A DNA stretch of 64,000 nucleotides, taken from contig NW_023501037.1 of the NCBI RefSeq assembly GCF_014066305.1, positions 1,426,501 to 1,490,500 on the forward strand. The letters run 5' to 3'. The notes under the pieces were generated by a model. It worked only from the letters and a program-made list of their open reading frames with translations. It made no database searches and was not told where the DNA came from. Positions within the stretch are counted from its first letter, which is position 1. Each line of letters begins with the position of its first letter. Below, piece after piece: positions 36,429 to 47,132 of this stretch. Made by a program: the position numbers and the translations under genes. This DNA comes from Letharia columbiana (Eukaryota; Ascomycota; Lecanoromycetes; Lecanorales; Parmeliaceae).

Positions 36429-37789
36429 ATGAGCGGAACTGAACAAGATGATGACGAGCAATTGTGAGATCCTCTCCAACGTGATAGTGGACAGACGTTT
36501 CTAGTGCCAACCTGCCTCCATTCTTTGCAAGGCTTATGACTGATGTAATAGTAAATGAAGTTCGTTTATTAATAGTAGCTAGGGAGCTTCACGGTGATAC
36601 TCTTGCGGCATTGCACGAGTTCTACTCGGAAAGGGAATTGAAAGAAAAGCGCTTTCAAGACCTGAAAAGCAGTATTGAGCAAAAGAGCTCTCCGGCCCAA
36701 TTGAGCATGGACATGTTTTCAGAAGATTGGAATGCAAGTCAATTCTGGGTATGCCTCAGATATCTTGAAATCCTTTCTGGAGTCTAACGTGCTCAGTACA
36801 GCGACGAAACAGCGAGTGTCCTTGCAAAACAACTTCTCCAGGGTTCCACTGCTGCTACAACCAATATTTGTATCGTACGTACATCTTGGAGCCGATCCTT
36901 CCTGTTCGGTATTGAAATTGAGTCACACGACGACTTTCCGGAGCAAAGGGACCTTTCTACTTCCAAAACCTGTCTTGCAACTCCACTTTTCTGCCTCGAA
37001 GAAACAATACTGACTCCAAGAGCTGCGTAGATCTCTGCGCCGAGTGTGTTCGTGCAGCTCAAAAACTTGATTGTCAAATAACATTCCGCAGTTCCCATAT
37101 CTTGTTCATCTCTGGCTAAACGATGTCAGGCTTCAGACAAGTACCAGGTCTCGAGTATCTGCCTTCTCGAATTCGACCATCGATTTGACGTTTTCCGAGA
37201 ATTCATCCATTATGACTTTGAACATCCATTAGCGCTTCCTGGTCGGTCGACAACCTTGTCCGTTCGTTAGTAGTCGTCAACATCTAACAGCGCTTATCAG
37301 GTGACATGAAGGGCAAGTATGACTGCATCCTCTGCGATCCCCCATTCCTGAGTCCTGATTGTCAGACGAAAGGTAAAGCTCGTGACAAAAGCGCAACAGG
37401 ACAATCGGCTGACTGCTTGTATGACAGCCGCCATGACGATTCGCTGGCTCTCGAAACCTGCCTTACCAGACGCAGATATACCTAGCCCAAGGATCATCGT
37501 CTGCACCGGCGAGAGGATGGAGGTACGAATATTCTGAGTCTTAATTGCCTATTTCATCCCAAACCTTGCGCCTTGAGACACGTCTAGGCAGTTGCTCACG
37601 ACTCGAAAACCCTTCCCGAGTAGAGAATGCTGACTCCGAAATCATCAAAAGGAGCTCGTGCTCAGGCTGTACCCTGGAATCACAACGACCACCTATGCTC
37701 CTCAGCATGCTCAGAATCGACTCAGCAATGATTTCAGTTTGTACGCAAATTTTGAAAGCGAGGCATGGTCATGGCGACGAGGAGCATAG
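36429..37789 (+). CDS. Protein-lysine N-methyltransferase EFM5-like (N6-adenine-MTase fold)
   Basis: Seven-beta-strand methyltransferase of the EFM5/EEF1AKMT1 type, which methylates translation elongation factor 1A. Exons begin at 36429 (35 nt), 36583 and 36797, and several more follow. The key splice joins give DDDEQLELHGDTLAALHEFYSEREL, then MDMFSEDWNASQFW-YSDETASVLAKQLL, ISAPSVFVQLKN, VSSICLLEFDHRFDVF, and the catalytic DPPF motif in YDCILCDPPFLSPDCQTK. The end is ESEAWSWRRGA. Two introns (36876-37030 and 37523-37651) belong to the repeated intron family. The first intron (119 nt) is also long. The acceptor chosen at 36582 is supported by the resulting match; another acceptor at about 36528 would insert about 18 foreign residues. 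Confidence 0.82.
36876..37030 (+). repeat. Introner-like element in the EFM5-like gene (copy 1)
   Basis: 155-nt phase-0 intron with donor GTACGT, GGAGCCGATCCTTCCTGTT, CGGAGCAAAGGGACCTT, AAACCTGTCTT and the 3' block AATACTGACTCCAAG. Best relatives are 756-904 and 45758-45915. Confidence 0.85.
37523..37651 (+). repeat. Introner-like element in the EFM5-like gene (copy 2)
   Basis: 129-nt phase-0 intron with donor GTACGA, GAGACACGTCTAGG, CTCACGACTCG, CTTCCCGAGTAGAG and the perfect 3' block AATGCTGACTCCGAAATCAT before CAAAAG. Confidence 0.85.
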
Positions 37790-38565
37790 ACTGTGTCCGA
37801 GCTCTCTCTCTTACCGCGTAGTATGTGTGCAGGTGAATTACTTCATCCGGTAAAGCGTGCCGCATCTGGCTAGCCTGCCCCTCGCCGCCCTCCGCTTTCT
37901 GCTGCTCTCCCCTCGCTTTTTGGCTGCTATCACAACTCTTGGATGCTCTCTCCCTATCAGTGTGAAGAATACACCTCCATATCCTACTCTCCGCGGTAGT
38001 GGCAGTAGACTTAAGGTTTTCATCTAGCGCCCGACGCCGCGCTTACACAATGGTTTGAATTTCGGTGATCTAGGAGTTTCACATTTGCAACTCGTAAATC
38101 AGTCGGGCATTTATTTTTAACACGCCTTTTGGCGTCTACTCTTCAATCGAGTATCACCACTTAAATAGACAAGGACCGAATGTCTTTGTACATGCTTTCC
38201 TCATACCTACTTTATTATTACGCAGATCCCTAAAGTCGCCTGTTTGACACGAATTTGGCGTTACCTAATGTTGTGGGCGGGCAATGTTGGAATTAGGCTG
38301 TTGGGCTGTTGGACAAGAAACCATCAAAAAGCCCCACCTCGCTCGCTCGTATCAATGAATTGGCATCAATAAGCTTCGCCTCGCTCGTAATTCATGGAAA
38401 TGAGGTTGGTGCCCTCGGTGCTAGAGGCTACAAAGCCATCTCCATCCTCCATCTTTTGACGGTTTTCTTTTAAACAACTCTACATCTCCTCCCTTTTTCG
38501 CTTCCTGCTTTTCATTCTTTCACTACCAATCTTTACTTCTTAGATCATACGGCCTGATCTTCAAG
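37790..38565. other. Intergenic region before the secreted protein gene
   Basis: 3' flank of the EFM5-like gene and promoter of the next gene. A pyrimidine-rich stretch (38450-38540) precedes the start codon. No gene seen. Confidence 0.4.
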
Positions 38566-39517
38566 ATGCAGGCACTCACCTTTCTTTTCCTCCTCTTCGA
38601 TGCACTGTACTTTGCACATGCTGCGGCGGTGCCTCATTATGTTGATCTGGCGCCTCGTAACATTACTCCCCTTGCTGAGGCGGCTCTCATCAAAGCTACT
38701 GCGTCCACAGTGAGAAAAGTTCTCCGGGTACCGCCAATCTCTTATCTAACGAGTTATAGACGAATTTTGCACCCCCTCCTGGTACCGATCTCGAGGTGTA
38801 TCCCACCAGCTACACCCCTGGGGGCCCTATTCCCACGGGAGGTCTCACTGTCGTCTTTTCAATTACGACCTCAGCGCAGCTCAGGACCGCATACCAAGCA
38901 CATTGCGAACCCCAAGGACTCGACTACTCGGATTGCAGTAATGCGTTGGCCCAGATTGTCGGAAGCCAGCAATCTATTCAGAAGAGATTTACGCCGTCAC
39001 CGGCCGGAGTCGTGCTCGGATTAATCGCATTTATCTTTATAGGTGTTGCGAGTTTTCTTTCGTCATCAGCGGCAATAGGCAATCAGGGCGCAAACACGCC
39101 AATCACCGTATCTATTCCGCCGAGTGCCCTAAGCACGATCCCGACAGCGAGGTTCGTCGGAACATGATCAGACCTTCGCTCTCTGTCTATAAGCAGCTGA
39201 TATAAGGCAGCGCACCAACAACCAACCAAGTAGACGTGACCTGCTGGCCGCAAAAGGACTGTTCGGGCTCCGCGCTCTGGTCCTACAACACCACAAACGT
39301 CGCGGCTACACCAGGGCAAACCCCAACTTGCTACACTCAAACAAACTGCCAATGTATAACCTATGCCTCGACCGATGTCGCTATCCAGGTCTGGAATGGC
39401 CACGAATGTACCGGGAGCAATTCATTCGCGTACGCACCGTCAGCTTGCCATGTGCAGGCGAATGGAAAGGTGGAAACGGCCGGGACGAATTCTTTGCAGT
39501 TTATTCCCATTTGTTAA
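38566..39517 (+). CDS. Secreted or membrane protein with a C-terminal cysteine-rich domain, unknown function
   Basis: Exons 38566-38709, 38760-39151 and 39211-39517 give 280 residues. A clear signal peptide (MQALTFLFLLFDALYFAHAA) starts the protein. A moderately conserved-looking lumenal segment with PTSYTPGGPIPTGG and a Cys pair (AHCEPQGLDYSDC) follows. One strong hydrophobic helix is next (AGVVLGLIAFIFIGVASFL). The last ~100 residues carry eight cysteines (TCWPQKDCSG, CYTQTNCQCITY, HECTGS, ACHVQ, FIPIC), likely disulfide-bonded. I do not recognise the family. The second intron (39152-39210) was placed to keep this cysteine domain in frame, so that junction is less certain than the first. 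Confidence 0.65.
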
Positions 39518-42485
39518 ATGGTAGGAGGAAGTTGAAACAGGCTGTGCAGGGTGCTCTGTATATGGAACAACGTGCTGGGATACTTAAATCACTGCAATGA
39601 ATCTAGCTCCATCTTTCCTCTTCCGTCGCTACCCGACTCGCTTTGATTTCAGTTCTCCAGCTCTGTCTTTGTTCGGTGGATCTCCAGCTATGGGACCTGA
39701 TCTCCTTCAGCATAGAGCATTATCTTGATAAGTACATTGCCGTGGTAGCTAGAGACTCTCCGAGCCAAGGAAAGATGGTCTAGCCGAGCCAGGGAGTGGA
39801 TTAAACAATGTGCAGCAGCCCCACCACGGATCAATTTGCGAGTGGAGTACTCGTAAGCGGTAGTAGCAGACTCCCCGCTTGTACCGAGCGTCTTTACTGA
39901 TCGCACCCATGAGTCAATGATATGCAATATCGAAAGAGTGCTGTAATCATCCATACCAACCCATCCTTTCCCTTCCCTTCCCTTTGGCTAGAGCCTTCAA
40001 GGTCATGAGCCATTGTTGGAGATTTTTGCGCCAGAGCGTCATCATACTCGACCATTCACTCCAAAAAAATCAAATCTGCCATTACGTTCGAGAGGAGCCT
40101 GGCTCCCTGTATGACTACTTGCGACTCAAGACTCGTGTGAGGGACGTATGAGCTTGGTTTGTCATATTGGGCCTGTGGTAGGTGTGGATAGGGGAAGCAG
40201 CATGGAGGAGTGGTATAGATGGGTGGACTGAATAATGCTGGGAAGGGCACGCTGAGTACGGATATAGAGGACTGCGGACCAGAGAGTACGGCGTAAGCAT
40301 GCTGGTGTAAGTGATCCGTTAAGTAGTAAATCTTCGTGCTTAAGGGCTATACGGCAAAGTTGCTTGATACCATCAGATGCCATTTCATGGTACCGGAGCC
40401 GAGGATTAGGAAGAGAGACTTGGCCAAGATTGAGATAATTTCTGCACCAGGGAGATTTTGTCGCCAATTGAAATTTGTAACTGACAAAGTGCTTCGAGCT
40501 ACACAGTCTTTCTTGTCTATCAAATAACTAAATACCCCGTACAAGAGGACGACTTTTTATCAGCAGAATCAGCATAAATAGCAACATTGTGCTCGATCAA
40601 GGCGACGATCAGTACCCTCGCCCACCACAGCCGGCCATCACAGCAGCTATCTAGAAGAATGTCGTGGAAGTTGAATACATCTGTTTAGAAATTCAAAAAT
40701 CAACAAATTTTGCTCTAGCTGTTTTCGTCACGTTAACCTTGCAATACCACACCATGGCTTTATTGAGCGCCTGTCGAACTTCCTTTGTCGGCATCCACGC
40801 TGTTCCCATCATCATCTCCCCCCTGAGAACGAGACGATCGGTTAATCACCTGTACTCTATGAGTCTGCTGGCCCAGGCTTTGAAACAGCCTAATCATTTA
40901 TACTCATGCTACTGTGCTTATGCTGGTGTTTTGACGTTTCATTGTTTCATTGTGCTAGCACTAACCGGAAACTATGAATAAGGGTAAAATCTCCGTCTTA
41001 AACGTTTTGGCATATTGCAGCACTTTTGCCAGCTCATTAAATTGAGGTCAAGGGTTTAGTCGGTCGAGGTCGGTATAGGCTGCCATAGGTACGGCAGGCC
41101 GAGGGGGGTTTCTGGCGTATTTAGAAACATTTGGATATTAATACATAGATGACAATAACGAGGCTCAAAGCTGTGAAAATTCTCCATCGCAATATTTGTT
41201 TCCGTTTAATAAAAGTAGAAATCAGGTAACAGCTCAGCCGTGCTGAAATTGAGGGACATTTTACAATATAGAAGGTCCCCAGAATTTGGCTATCTACTTG
41301 TAAGTACTCCGTAGCCATCAAATCGTTCTGAAAATTACTCATCAATACCGTTACTATAGGTAAATTGCACACAAACTATTACGCGTCTAGCTGCTCCGCC
41401 ATAAGTTAGCTCATCTGCCCTACAGCGCGAATGATGGACCTACGCTGTGATCTAGTAACCGGAATAACAGGATATTTATCGTTATTTAAGGCTGTGAAGG
41501 AGCGTAAATGATTTAGAAGCTTGGCAAAGGAAACGCATAAATCACTGGTGCTGCTGGTGCAAAGAGGGGTTGCCGTGCTTCTGCGGTTCCTTTTGGTCTC
41601 CTTCGGCAAGGCATTAATAAAGGCCGGCGGCCGGCGGAGATAAGGTAAGCAGTGAGTCAAGCATCGAGGCTTGCCGCAAGAGTGGCGGATTATGAGAACC
41701 TTACCCACAGACCGCTGAAATACATACTTACTTAATCATGACTGCGTTTGCGAAGAAAAGTACGGATCGTTGCGGCGCCGGGCAAGTTGTGAGATGGAAA
41801 GCGTAAGAAGGTGGGCAGGGTGTGGAAGCCGAAGATTCCGAGACTTGCAGCTGATACTGCTGTCATGTTGTTGGCGACTAATTACATGTACCATGACTAG
41901 CACATATGTCATCTGCCCAAGAAAGATAAGCAATCGGTGAATCAATCAAAAGATGCTCGATGCAACACACGGGCTTCCTTCTCTCACCATACTTATCCTG
42001 TGAGACGTCGGACAAGGCGAGACAAAGGGCTTTATGCTCGGATGTACTCAGTGTTAGCCTCTAACATTTAAATAAGTTGACAGCATTCCGTTTTGATTGG
42101 AGAGCAGATTCCGAACTTTTCCAGCCTTTTCCAAGACCGACTTCTCTACAACTCGCATCCTTACATCAATTACATCACAAGGTAAACTGAGAAAGAAAGG
42201 CTTCCGACCGTGGCCGCCGGGGATGTCGCTGACATATCCGAGTCAGCTGGCAATGTCATCACGTTGGCATTCAGCACTCTTAATAAATTCCTCACTCCTC
42301 CTACAGCCTGAATGTAACTTGACCTTAGCTTCACTCAAGCCCCTGTTCATTTATCTGATCTTTTGCACTCTACCTAATCATCCCTTCAACTTCACATTCA
42401 CACAAGCACTACCGCTCACTCTACAAATAGCAGTGGAACAAGGAAGAAACAATCATATCAAGAAGTTGAGGGAAAAGATTACCTA
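39518..42485. other. 3-kb region without recognisable genes
   Basis: All open frames are shorter than about 130 codons, are scattered over both strands and show no domain or splice consistency. Base composition is mixed, with AT-rich stretches (for example 41100-41380). There is no long repeat, inverted repeat or tRNA I could identify. A TACTCCGTA palindrome lies at about 41287. It must hold the YTP1-like promoter at its right end. Confidence 0.45.
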
Positions 42486-44375
42486 ATGGTACATACATCA
42501 AGTCTCAGACTCATTGGCGCGATCTTGCTGCTAGCGACAACATCTGTGGTTCTCGCGCATGGTCATGATGACCATGCTGGCAAAACGGCAAATATAGGGT
42601 CTGCGCCAAGTTCCATGTCAGCTGCAAGCATGAACTCGTCGAGCGCTTCGCTGCAGAGCTACTTTACCTACCCAGCTTTAGGCGGCTTGATGTTGGGGCA
42701 TATCGTCGTCATGACCGCTGCATGGCTCTTCGTCCTGCCCATTGGCAAGCACACGTCTGAATGGCAACATCTTTTCTTCTGCTAATCATTGTGTTCTAGG
42801 CGTAATGCTAAGTGTTGCGCGGTCTCGGCTTGCTCTCCCTGCTCAGTTATCTTTCTTAGGGTTGCACTCAGTTGGTCTGTTGCTTGGGACTGCCTACAGC
42901 TCCAAAACGCCCGACCTATATCAGAACAACGCTCACACTAAGATTGGGTGGATTGTCACTTGGATCGTCGTAGCGCAGTGCATTATCGGACTTGTCAAGT
43001 TGGCTGTCAGTTTCAAGAAACCTCTGGATGTTGATGATGAAGAGCCAGCTGCGTTTTTGCCCATATCCATCGAAGCTCTGGCGCAACACCACCAGGCAAT
43101 TTACTCCCCAGACGAGTATCGCTATTCGCGTGATAGTGGTCATTTTACAGCATCAGAAGCCTCTCGCAGCCAGTCTATCTCGTCAACACAGGACCACGAA
43201 AACGAAGAGCACGAAAAGTTCCTCGAGTATCAGAACCATGATGCAGATACGGAGCCAGAGTACCTAGAGAAGCAGGGCTTTTTGAGTAACACGAAAGCGC
43301 AGCGCCTCGCATCCCGCATAGCCGCTATGGTGTCTCAGCGAACAATGAGAGCTCTAAATGTTACCTATAACGCCATCGATTGCGTGAGCCTGGTACTTGG
43401 GTTCGCTGCTATCGTATCTGGTGCAGTGGTCTACGGAGGCGTATTCGTAAGTTATGATCAGTACTCTCACCCAAGGCACCGTCAGAGCTGACTTTCACAT
43501 AGCGCGGCAACAACGTGTTCAATGGTCTTGCGCATACCGTCAAAGGCGGAGTATTCTTTTGGTATGGACTTCTCACCCTGGGACGTTGGATGGGCTGCTT
43601 CAGCGAGATGGGCTGGGCATGGAACGTCCGGCCGCCTGTCGGAGTTGTCAGCCGTCGGATGGCTACGATGCCCTCCGCGGAATTTGTCGAGTCTTTCGTT
43701 ATCTTCCTCTACGGCGCATCCAACGTTTTCCTGGAACATCTTGCTGCATGGGGACATGCATGGAGTGCGCAAGACTTGGAGCATGTATCGATTACGATCA
43801 TGTTCTTTGGTGGTGGCCTATGCGGTATGATTATCGAGTCGACGCGGGTTCGTGACCTGCTTAACACGGCAATTTTAATTTCCCCGGCCGCGAAAGCTGA
43901 CAAGAAGCTTTCGAGTGCGCCAAAGACGTACTCATTTTCCATGAATCCATTCCCAGGCCTGATCATTCTTCTTCTAGGTCTAATGATGAGCTCCCATCAC
44001 CAAGCGTCCATGATATCCACTATGATCCACAAGCAGTGGGGCACCCTGTTTGTCGGATTTGCAATGGCACGTGCGGTCACCTACGTCCTACAATATGTGG
44101 CCCCACCATCGTCATGTCTGCCATCACGTCCACCTTCGGAGATCATTAGCTCTTTCTGCCTCATATCGGGCGGTCTGATATTCATGGCCAGCAACAAGGA
44201 CACCGTTGCGGCTATGGAGCATTACAACCTGCATGCTATGTTTCCTTTCACTGTAACAATGGGATTAACGTCCTTACTCATGGCTTGGGCCATCTTTGTC
44301 CTTGCGTTCAAAGGGTGGGCGGTGAGAAGCAGGCAGGCGCTCCCGATGTCCGGCTTCTCTACCGTTGATGCCTAA
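42486..44375 (+). CDS. YTP1-family multi-spanning membrane protein
   Basis: Fungal-specific membrane protein of the Ytp1/DUF2427 family; molecular role unknown. Exons 42486-42744, 42800-43446 and 43503-44375 give 592 residues. After a signal-anchor (LRLIGAILLLATTSVVLA) comes a His-rich start of the mature part (HGHDDHAG). The DUF2427 helices follow (YPALGGLMLGHIVVMTAAW and onward), then a Ser/Glu-rich cytosolic loop (about 180-270), and then the Ytp1 helices with FNGLAHTVKGGVFFWYGLL, GRWMGCFSEMGWAWN, LEHLAAWGHAWSAQDLEHV and LLGLMMSSHHQ. The first intron (42745-42799) has a GC donor (GCAAGC) with a normal branch and AG acceptor; reading it as GT is impossible here. Confidence 0.88.
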
Positions 44376-44827
44376 GAGCATGCGATCAAGACTACAAGGA
44401 CTTCTTTTCGGATTCCTGAAGCGATTTAGCGGAACGAAATTATGCATTCCTCTCAATTGAATCAGGCGTGTCGGTGCAGCAGGGTTGTTTTATGATACCA
44501 CGTTGACGCTGTCGACGAAGTTTGAGCGATTCGTGTCTGCCTCAATGGCGGTCAACATGTCTATAGAGCTCTTTAGAAGATAGGCGAGACTACTTGAAAG
44601 CTACCAATTAGCTCCTCAATTTTTGCCTCAATCGCGTAATGCCCACTCCAATGAATTTGCCCTACGTTCAGAAGATGATTTAAATTCCGAGGAAAAAATG
44701 CATCCATTATACACCAACTATTTAACCCCTATTCAGTCGCCTTGCAAAAGTCTTGCTGCTCGAGAAGTAGAGTAATGAGAGGTCCCTCGCTATGATGCTC
44801 TATCGTGCATTGATAAAGACCCACCAC
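44376..44827. other. Intergenic region
   Basis: 3' flank of the YTP1-like gene and promoter of the small Prp3-C-like gene. No other feature recognised. Confidence 0.4.
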
Positions 44828-45444
44828 ATGACGTCCCGCAAAAAGATCACGGCCATCACCAAGGCCGCCAAGAAGTGCAATTGTGCTGTGTATTTAAAGT
44901 CTGGAGTGCACCCACCGGGCGTGATGGTTGGGGAGTGCGGTGGAGAGTACGTTATACTTTCGGAGGCAATTCTTTCCCGGTCATGCTGTCTTATGAGTCG
45001 TCAGACATGTCTACAGAGTTCTCTGTTCCTAGGACATGTCTCACAACTCTGAATTCCTCCCGAAAGAGTAATGCTGACTCTGAAATCATCAAGACAAGGA
45101 GAACTAGACTTAAAGGAGTGGGTGGGGAGTGTCAAGGTAGCAAATTTCCTGCTTCTAATGTTACATCCGCTCCTCTGCTTGATAGAACATACGTCCCTAG
45201 ATCAGTCAAGAGAATTCGCTGTTGCTGGCATTCCGCTGACGTGAGAATCCTACGGAAATAGCGACTGAGGTATAAAGATTACAAGCTTCTATGCTCGGAA
45301 ACTGTGGAGCAAGGCCGGTTGCTGGTCAAGAGTGGTGATGTGAAGGAGTTCCACTCGATGAAAGCATTGGCCCATGATTTGGGCGAGTGCGAGATCTTGG
45401 ATTGGTGGAGCTTTCATATGGGATTTACGAAAGGCGACGGTTAA
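44828..45444 (+). CDS. Small protein resembling the Prp3 C-terminal/DUF1115 domain
   Basis: Exons 44828-44946, 45094-45136 and 45262-45444 give 114 residues. The start MTSRKKITAITKAAKKCNCAV, then SGVHPPGVMVGE and the segment LKEWVGSVKRLRYKDYKLL followed by a short C-terminal helix and ILDWWSFHMGF follow the pattern of the DUF1115/Prp3_C domain. This is the C-terminal half of RWDD2 and Prp3, with a glycine-proline turn, a W/R-rich helix and a terminal MGF/LGI. As a stand-alone domain the function is unknown. An in-frame ATG at 44792 would add 12 residues. Intron 1 is the best preserved repeated-family intron of the window. Intron 2 (45137-45261, 125 nt) is also long and contains CCGCTGACGTGAGAATCC near its end. 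Confidence 0.6.
44947..45093 (+). repeat. Introner-like element in the Prp3-C-like gene (best hairpin copy)
   Basis: 147-nt phase-2 intron, donor GTACGT, ending GAAATCATCAAG. Nearly full-length match to 1330-1475. It folds on paper into nested stems: 44957-44966 with 45056-45066, 44995-45011 with 45033-45049 (15 of 17 pairs) and an apical 45013-45018 with 45021-45026 (ACAGAG/CTCTGT). Confidence 0.9.
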
Positions 45445-45653
45445 ACAATTTGCCTACTGTCCTACTGTGTTACCTAAGACCTGGCTTCGGACTATGAGAG
45501 ACGTATATCTGAGGCAGAACACAAACTGTCAACCCTACAAAGGTCAGACCCTTTTTCATGCCTCCATGTCATCTTTACCAAGATGTCTAGACTGGACGTG
45601 TGCATTCCAGGTCACTACTCGGAGAAAGTAGTCAACCTATCACGCGGGCCTCT

Positions 45654-46648
45654 TTACCATGGCAATGAGCCATCTTTGTTTGTGAACGTCCCATGTTCTC
45701 CATCCTTCCCTGCCTTTGCCAACCCGCAAGCGTTCAAAGCACCAACGCTAGGATGAGCTACGCACATCTCCGAGTCAGTATTGCTTATTCAAGGCAAGGA
45801 ACCTCCATTGATGAGATAGGTCTCAAGAGTAGGAGCAGGGTTCTGCTCCCGGACTATGTCTTGTGGCTCGAAATTTGGTGCAAAATAAGGAAGAATAAAT
45901 TCAAAATGTGCGTACCTCCCATACCTCCACTCGGTCCTGTGGCATTCAGCCCAGGACAGCACACATTGACCTTGAAGCCTTCTCCCTTGAGCTTCACCGC
46001 ATTCGTAGCCATGATCATGTTCAAAGCTGCCTTCGAAGCCTTGTACTCTGGGGAGTCGAGACCACTTGATGATTTCGGAGTCAGCATTGCTGTTTTGGGT
46101 GGATTTCTGAGTCGCGAAACTTGTCTTAAGAGCAGATAATTCTCTGACGACTCATAATGCGGAAGCATTGCCTACTAGTACTGGGAGGCCGGGTTCAGAG
46201 TATCGCCTATACTACCTAGCTCCGAGCTCATAAAGATAATGCGTGGCTGCGGGGATTTACAGAGGAGAGGAATGAAAGTCTCGGGGAGACAGGCTGCACT
46301 GATAGCGTTGGTGTCCATAATCTGTGCGTAACGTTGGCGGGTCGTCAGGCCTTCGGGTAAAGCTCGTTGTGAAATACCCGCATTGTTTATGAGGACATCC
46401 AGATGGCCAAACTTCCCTTCTACGGTGGCGAAGGCTTTGGAGATGGAAGAATCAGAGCTGATGTCAAGCTCAAGTGCTTCGATGGCAAGGTTGGAGAAGG
46501 AAGATGCCGCGGCTTCGGCCTTTGGAGAAGGAACGGCATCCCATATGGACATGGTAAGAAGGGTTTCGGTGGCGAGCTTTTCGGAGATCCCACAGCCGAT
46601 ACCTTGATTGGCGCCACTGATAAGCACAATCGTCTTAGAAGAGGCCAT
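45654..46648 (-). CDS. Short-chain dehydrogenase/reductase
   Basis: Classical SDR oxidoreductase, presumably NADP(H)-dependent and cytosolic; substrate unknown. Exons 46648-46176, 46064-45916 and 45757-45654 give 241 residues. The cofactor site reads ISGANQGIGCGI, followed by DVLINNAGIS, the region of the catalytic Ser in IIFMSSELGS, and the catalytic YxxxK in YKASKAALNMIM. The PG motif is VNVCCPGLNATG. The C-terminus reads GTFTNKDGSLPW. Both introns are members of the repeated intron family. One lies just before the YKASK active-site exon and one just after the PG motif. Confidence 0.88.
45758..45915 (-). repeat. Introner-like element in the SDR gene (intron 2)
   Basis: 158-nt phase-1 intron, donor GTACGC, with ATTCTTCCTTATTTTG, ACAAGACATAGTCCGGGAGCA, GAGACCTATCTC and the 3' block AATACTGACTCGGAGATG. 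Groups with 756-904 and 36876-37030. Confidence 0.82.
46065..46175 (-). repeat. Introner-like element in the SDR gene (intron 1, short copy)
   Basis: 111-nt phase-2 intron. It starts GTAGGCAATGCTTCCGCATT, which aligns inside the longer copies. ATTATGAGTCGTCAGA, TTAAGACAAGT and CGCGACTCAG follow, then the perfect 3' block AATGCTGACTCCGAAATCAT. Relative to 44947-45093 it lacks parts of the 5' and middle sections. Confidence 0.85.
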
Positions 46649-47132
46649 AGTCTTGATGGCTGCTTCTGTAGCAGTCGACGAATACTAGAGTAAATGTGGA
46701 GATGCAATACTGTAGTAAATTAACCCTATATACGGACAAAATACTTTGTAGGGGACTATGAGATGAGGAGATGGAGTGAGCGGAAAGAATGGGTAATGTC
46801 AGATACAAGGGAGAGCGTGGTTGGTCTTCCTGAACGCAGAGTTTGAGATTTCTTAGGGAAGTCAAGTTATGTTAATGGCGGATCTTGCCTCGGCGTCAAC
46901 GAAAGAGCTTCGGACATAGAGATTGATGTTGTTGGTCGATCAGGTTCAAGCGCATCTACTCTACCGAGGTCAATTTTGATCCGCGGAAGTATCTCCGCCG
47001 ACTGGGTTAGTCTATGGGCCAAAATGTAAACAAGAGAAGCCGCGTACCTTGCCACGACATAATAAGAATGCCTGTCTCTTGAGCCAACTGACTTCTCATC
47101 TGCCCCTCTGATCAAACGCTGCACTTGCAAAT
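46649..47132. promoter_or_regulatory. Divergent promoter of the SDR gene and MIS14
   Basis: 484 bp between start codons, with no gene recognised. Confidence 0.35.

Noticed and set aside
41121..41708. Open frames in the 39.5-42.5 kb interval
   Set aside because: Compositionally driven, without start context, domains or consistent splicing.
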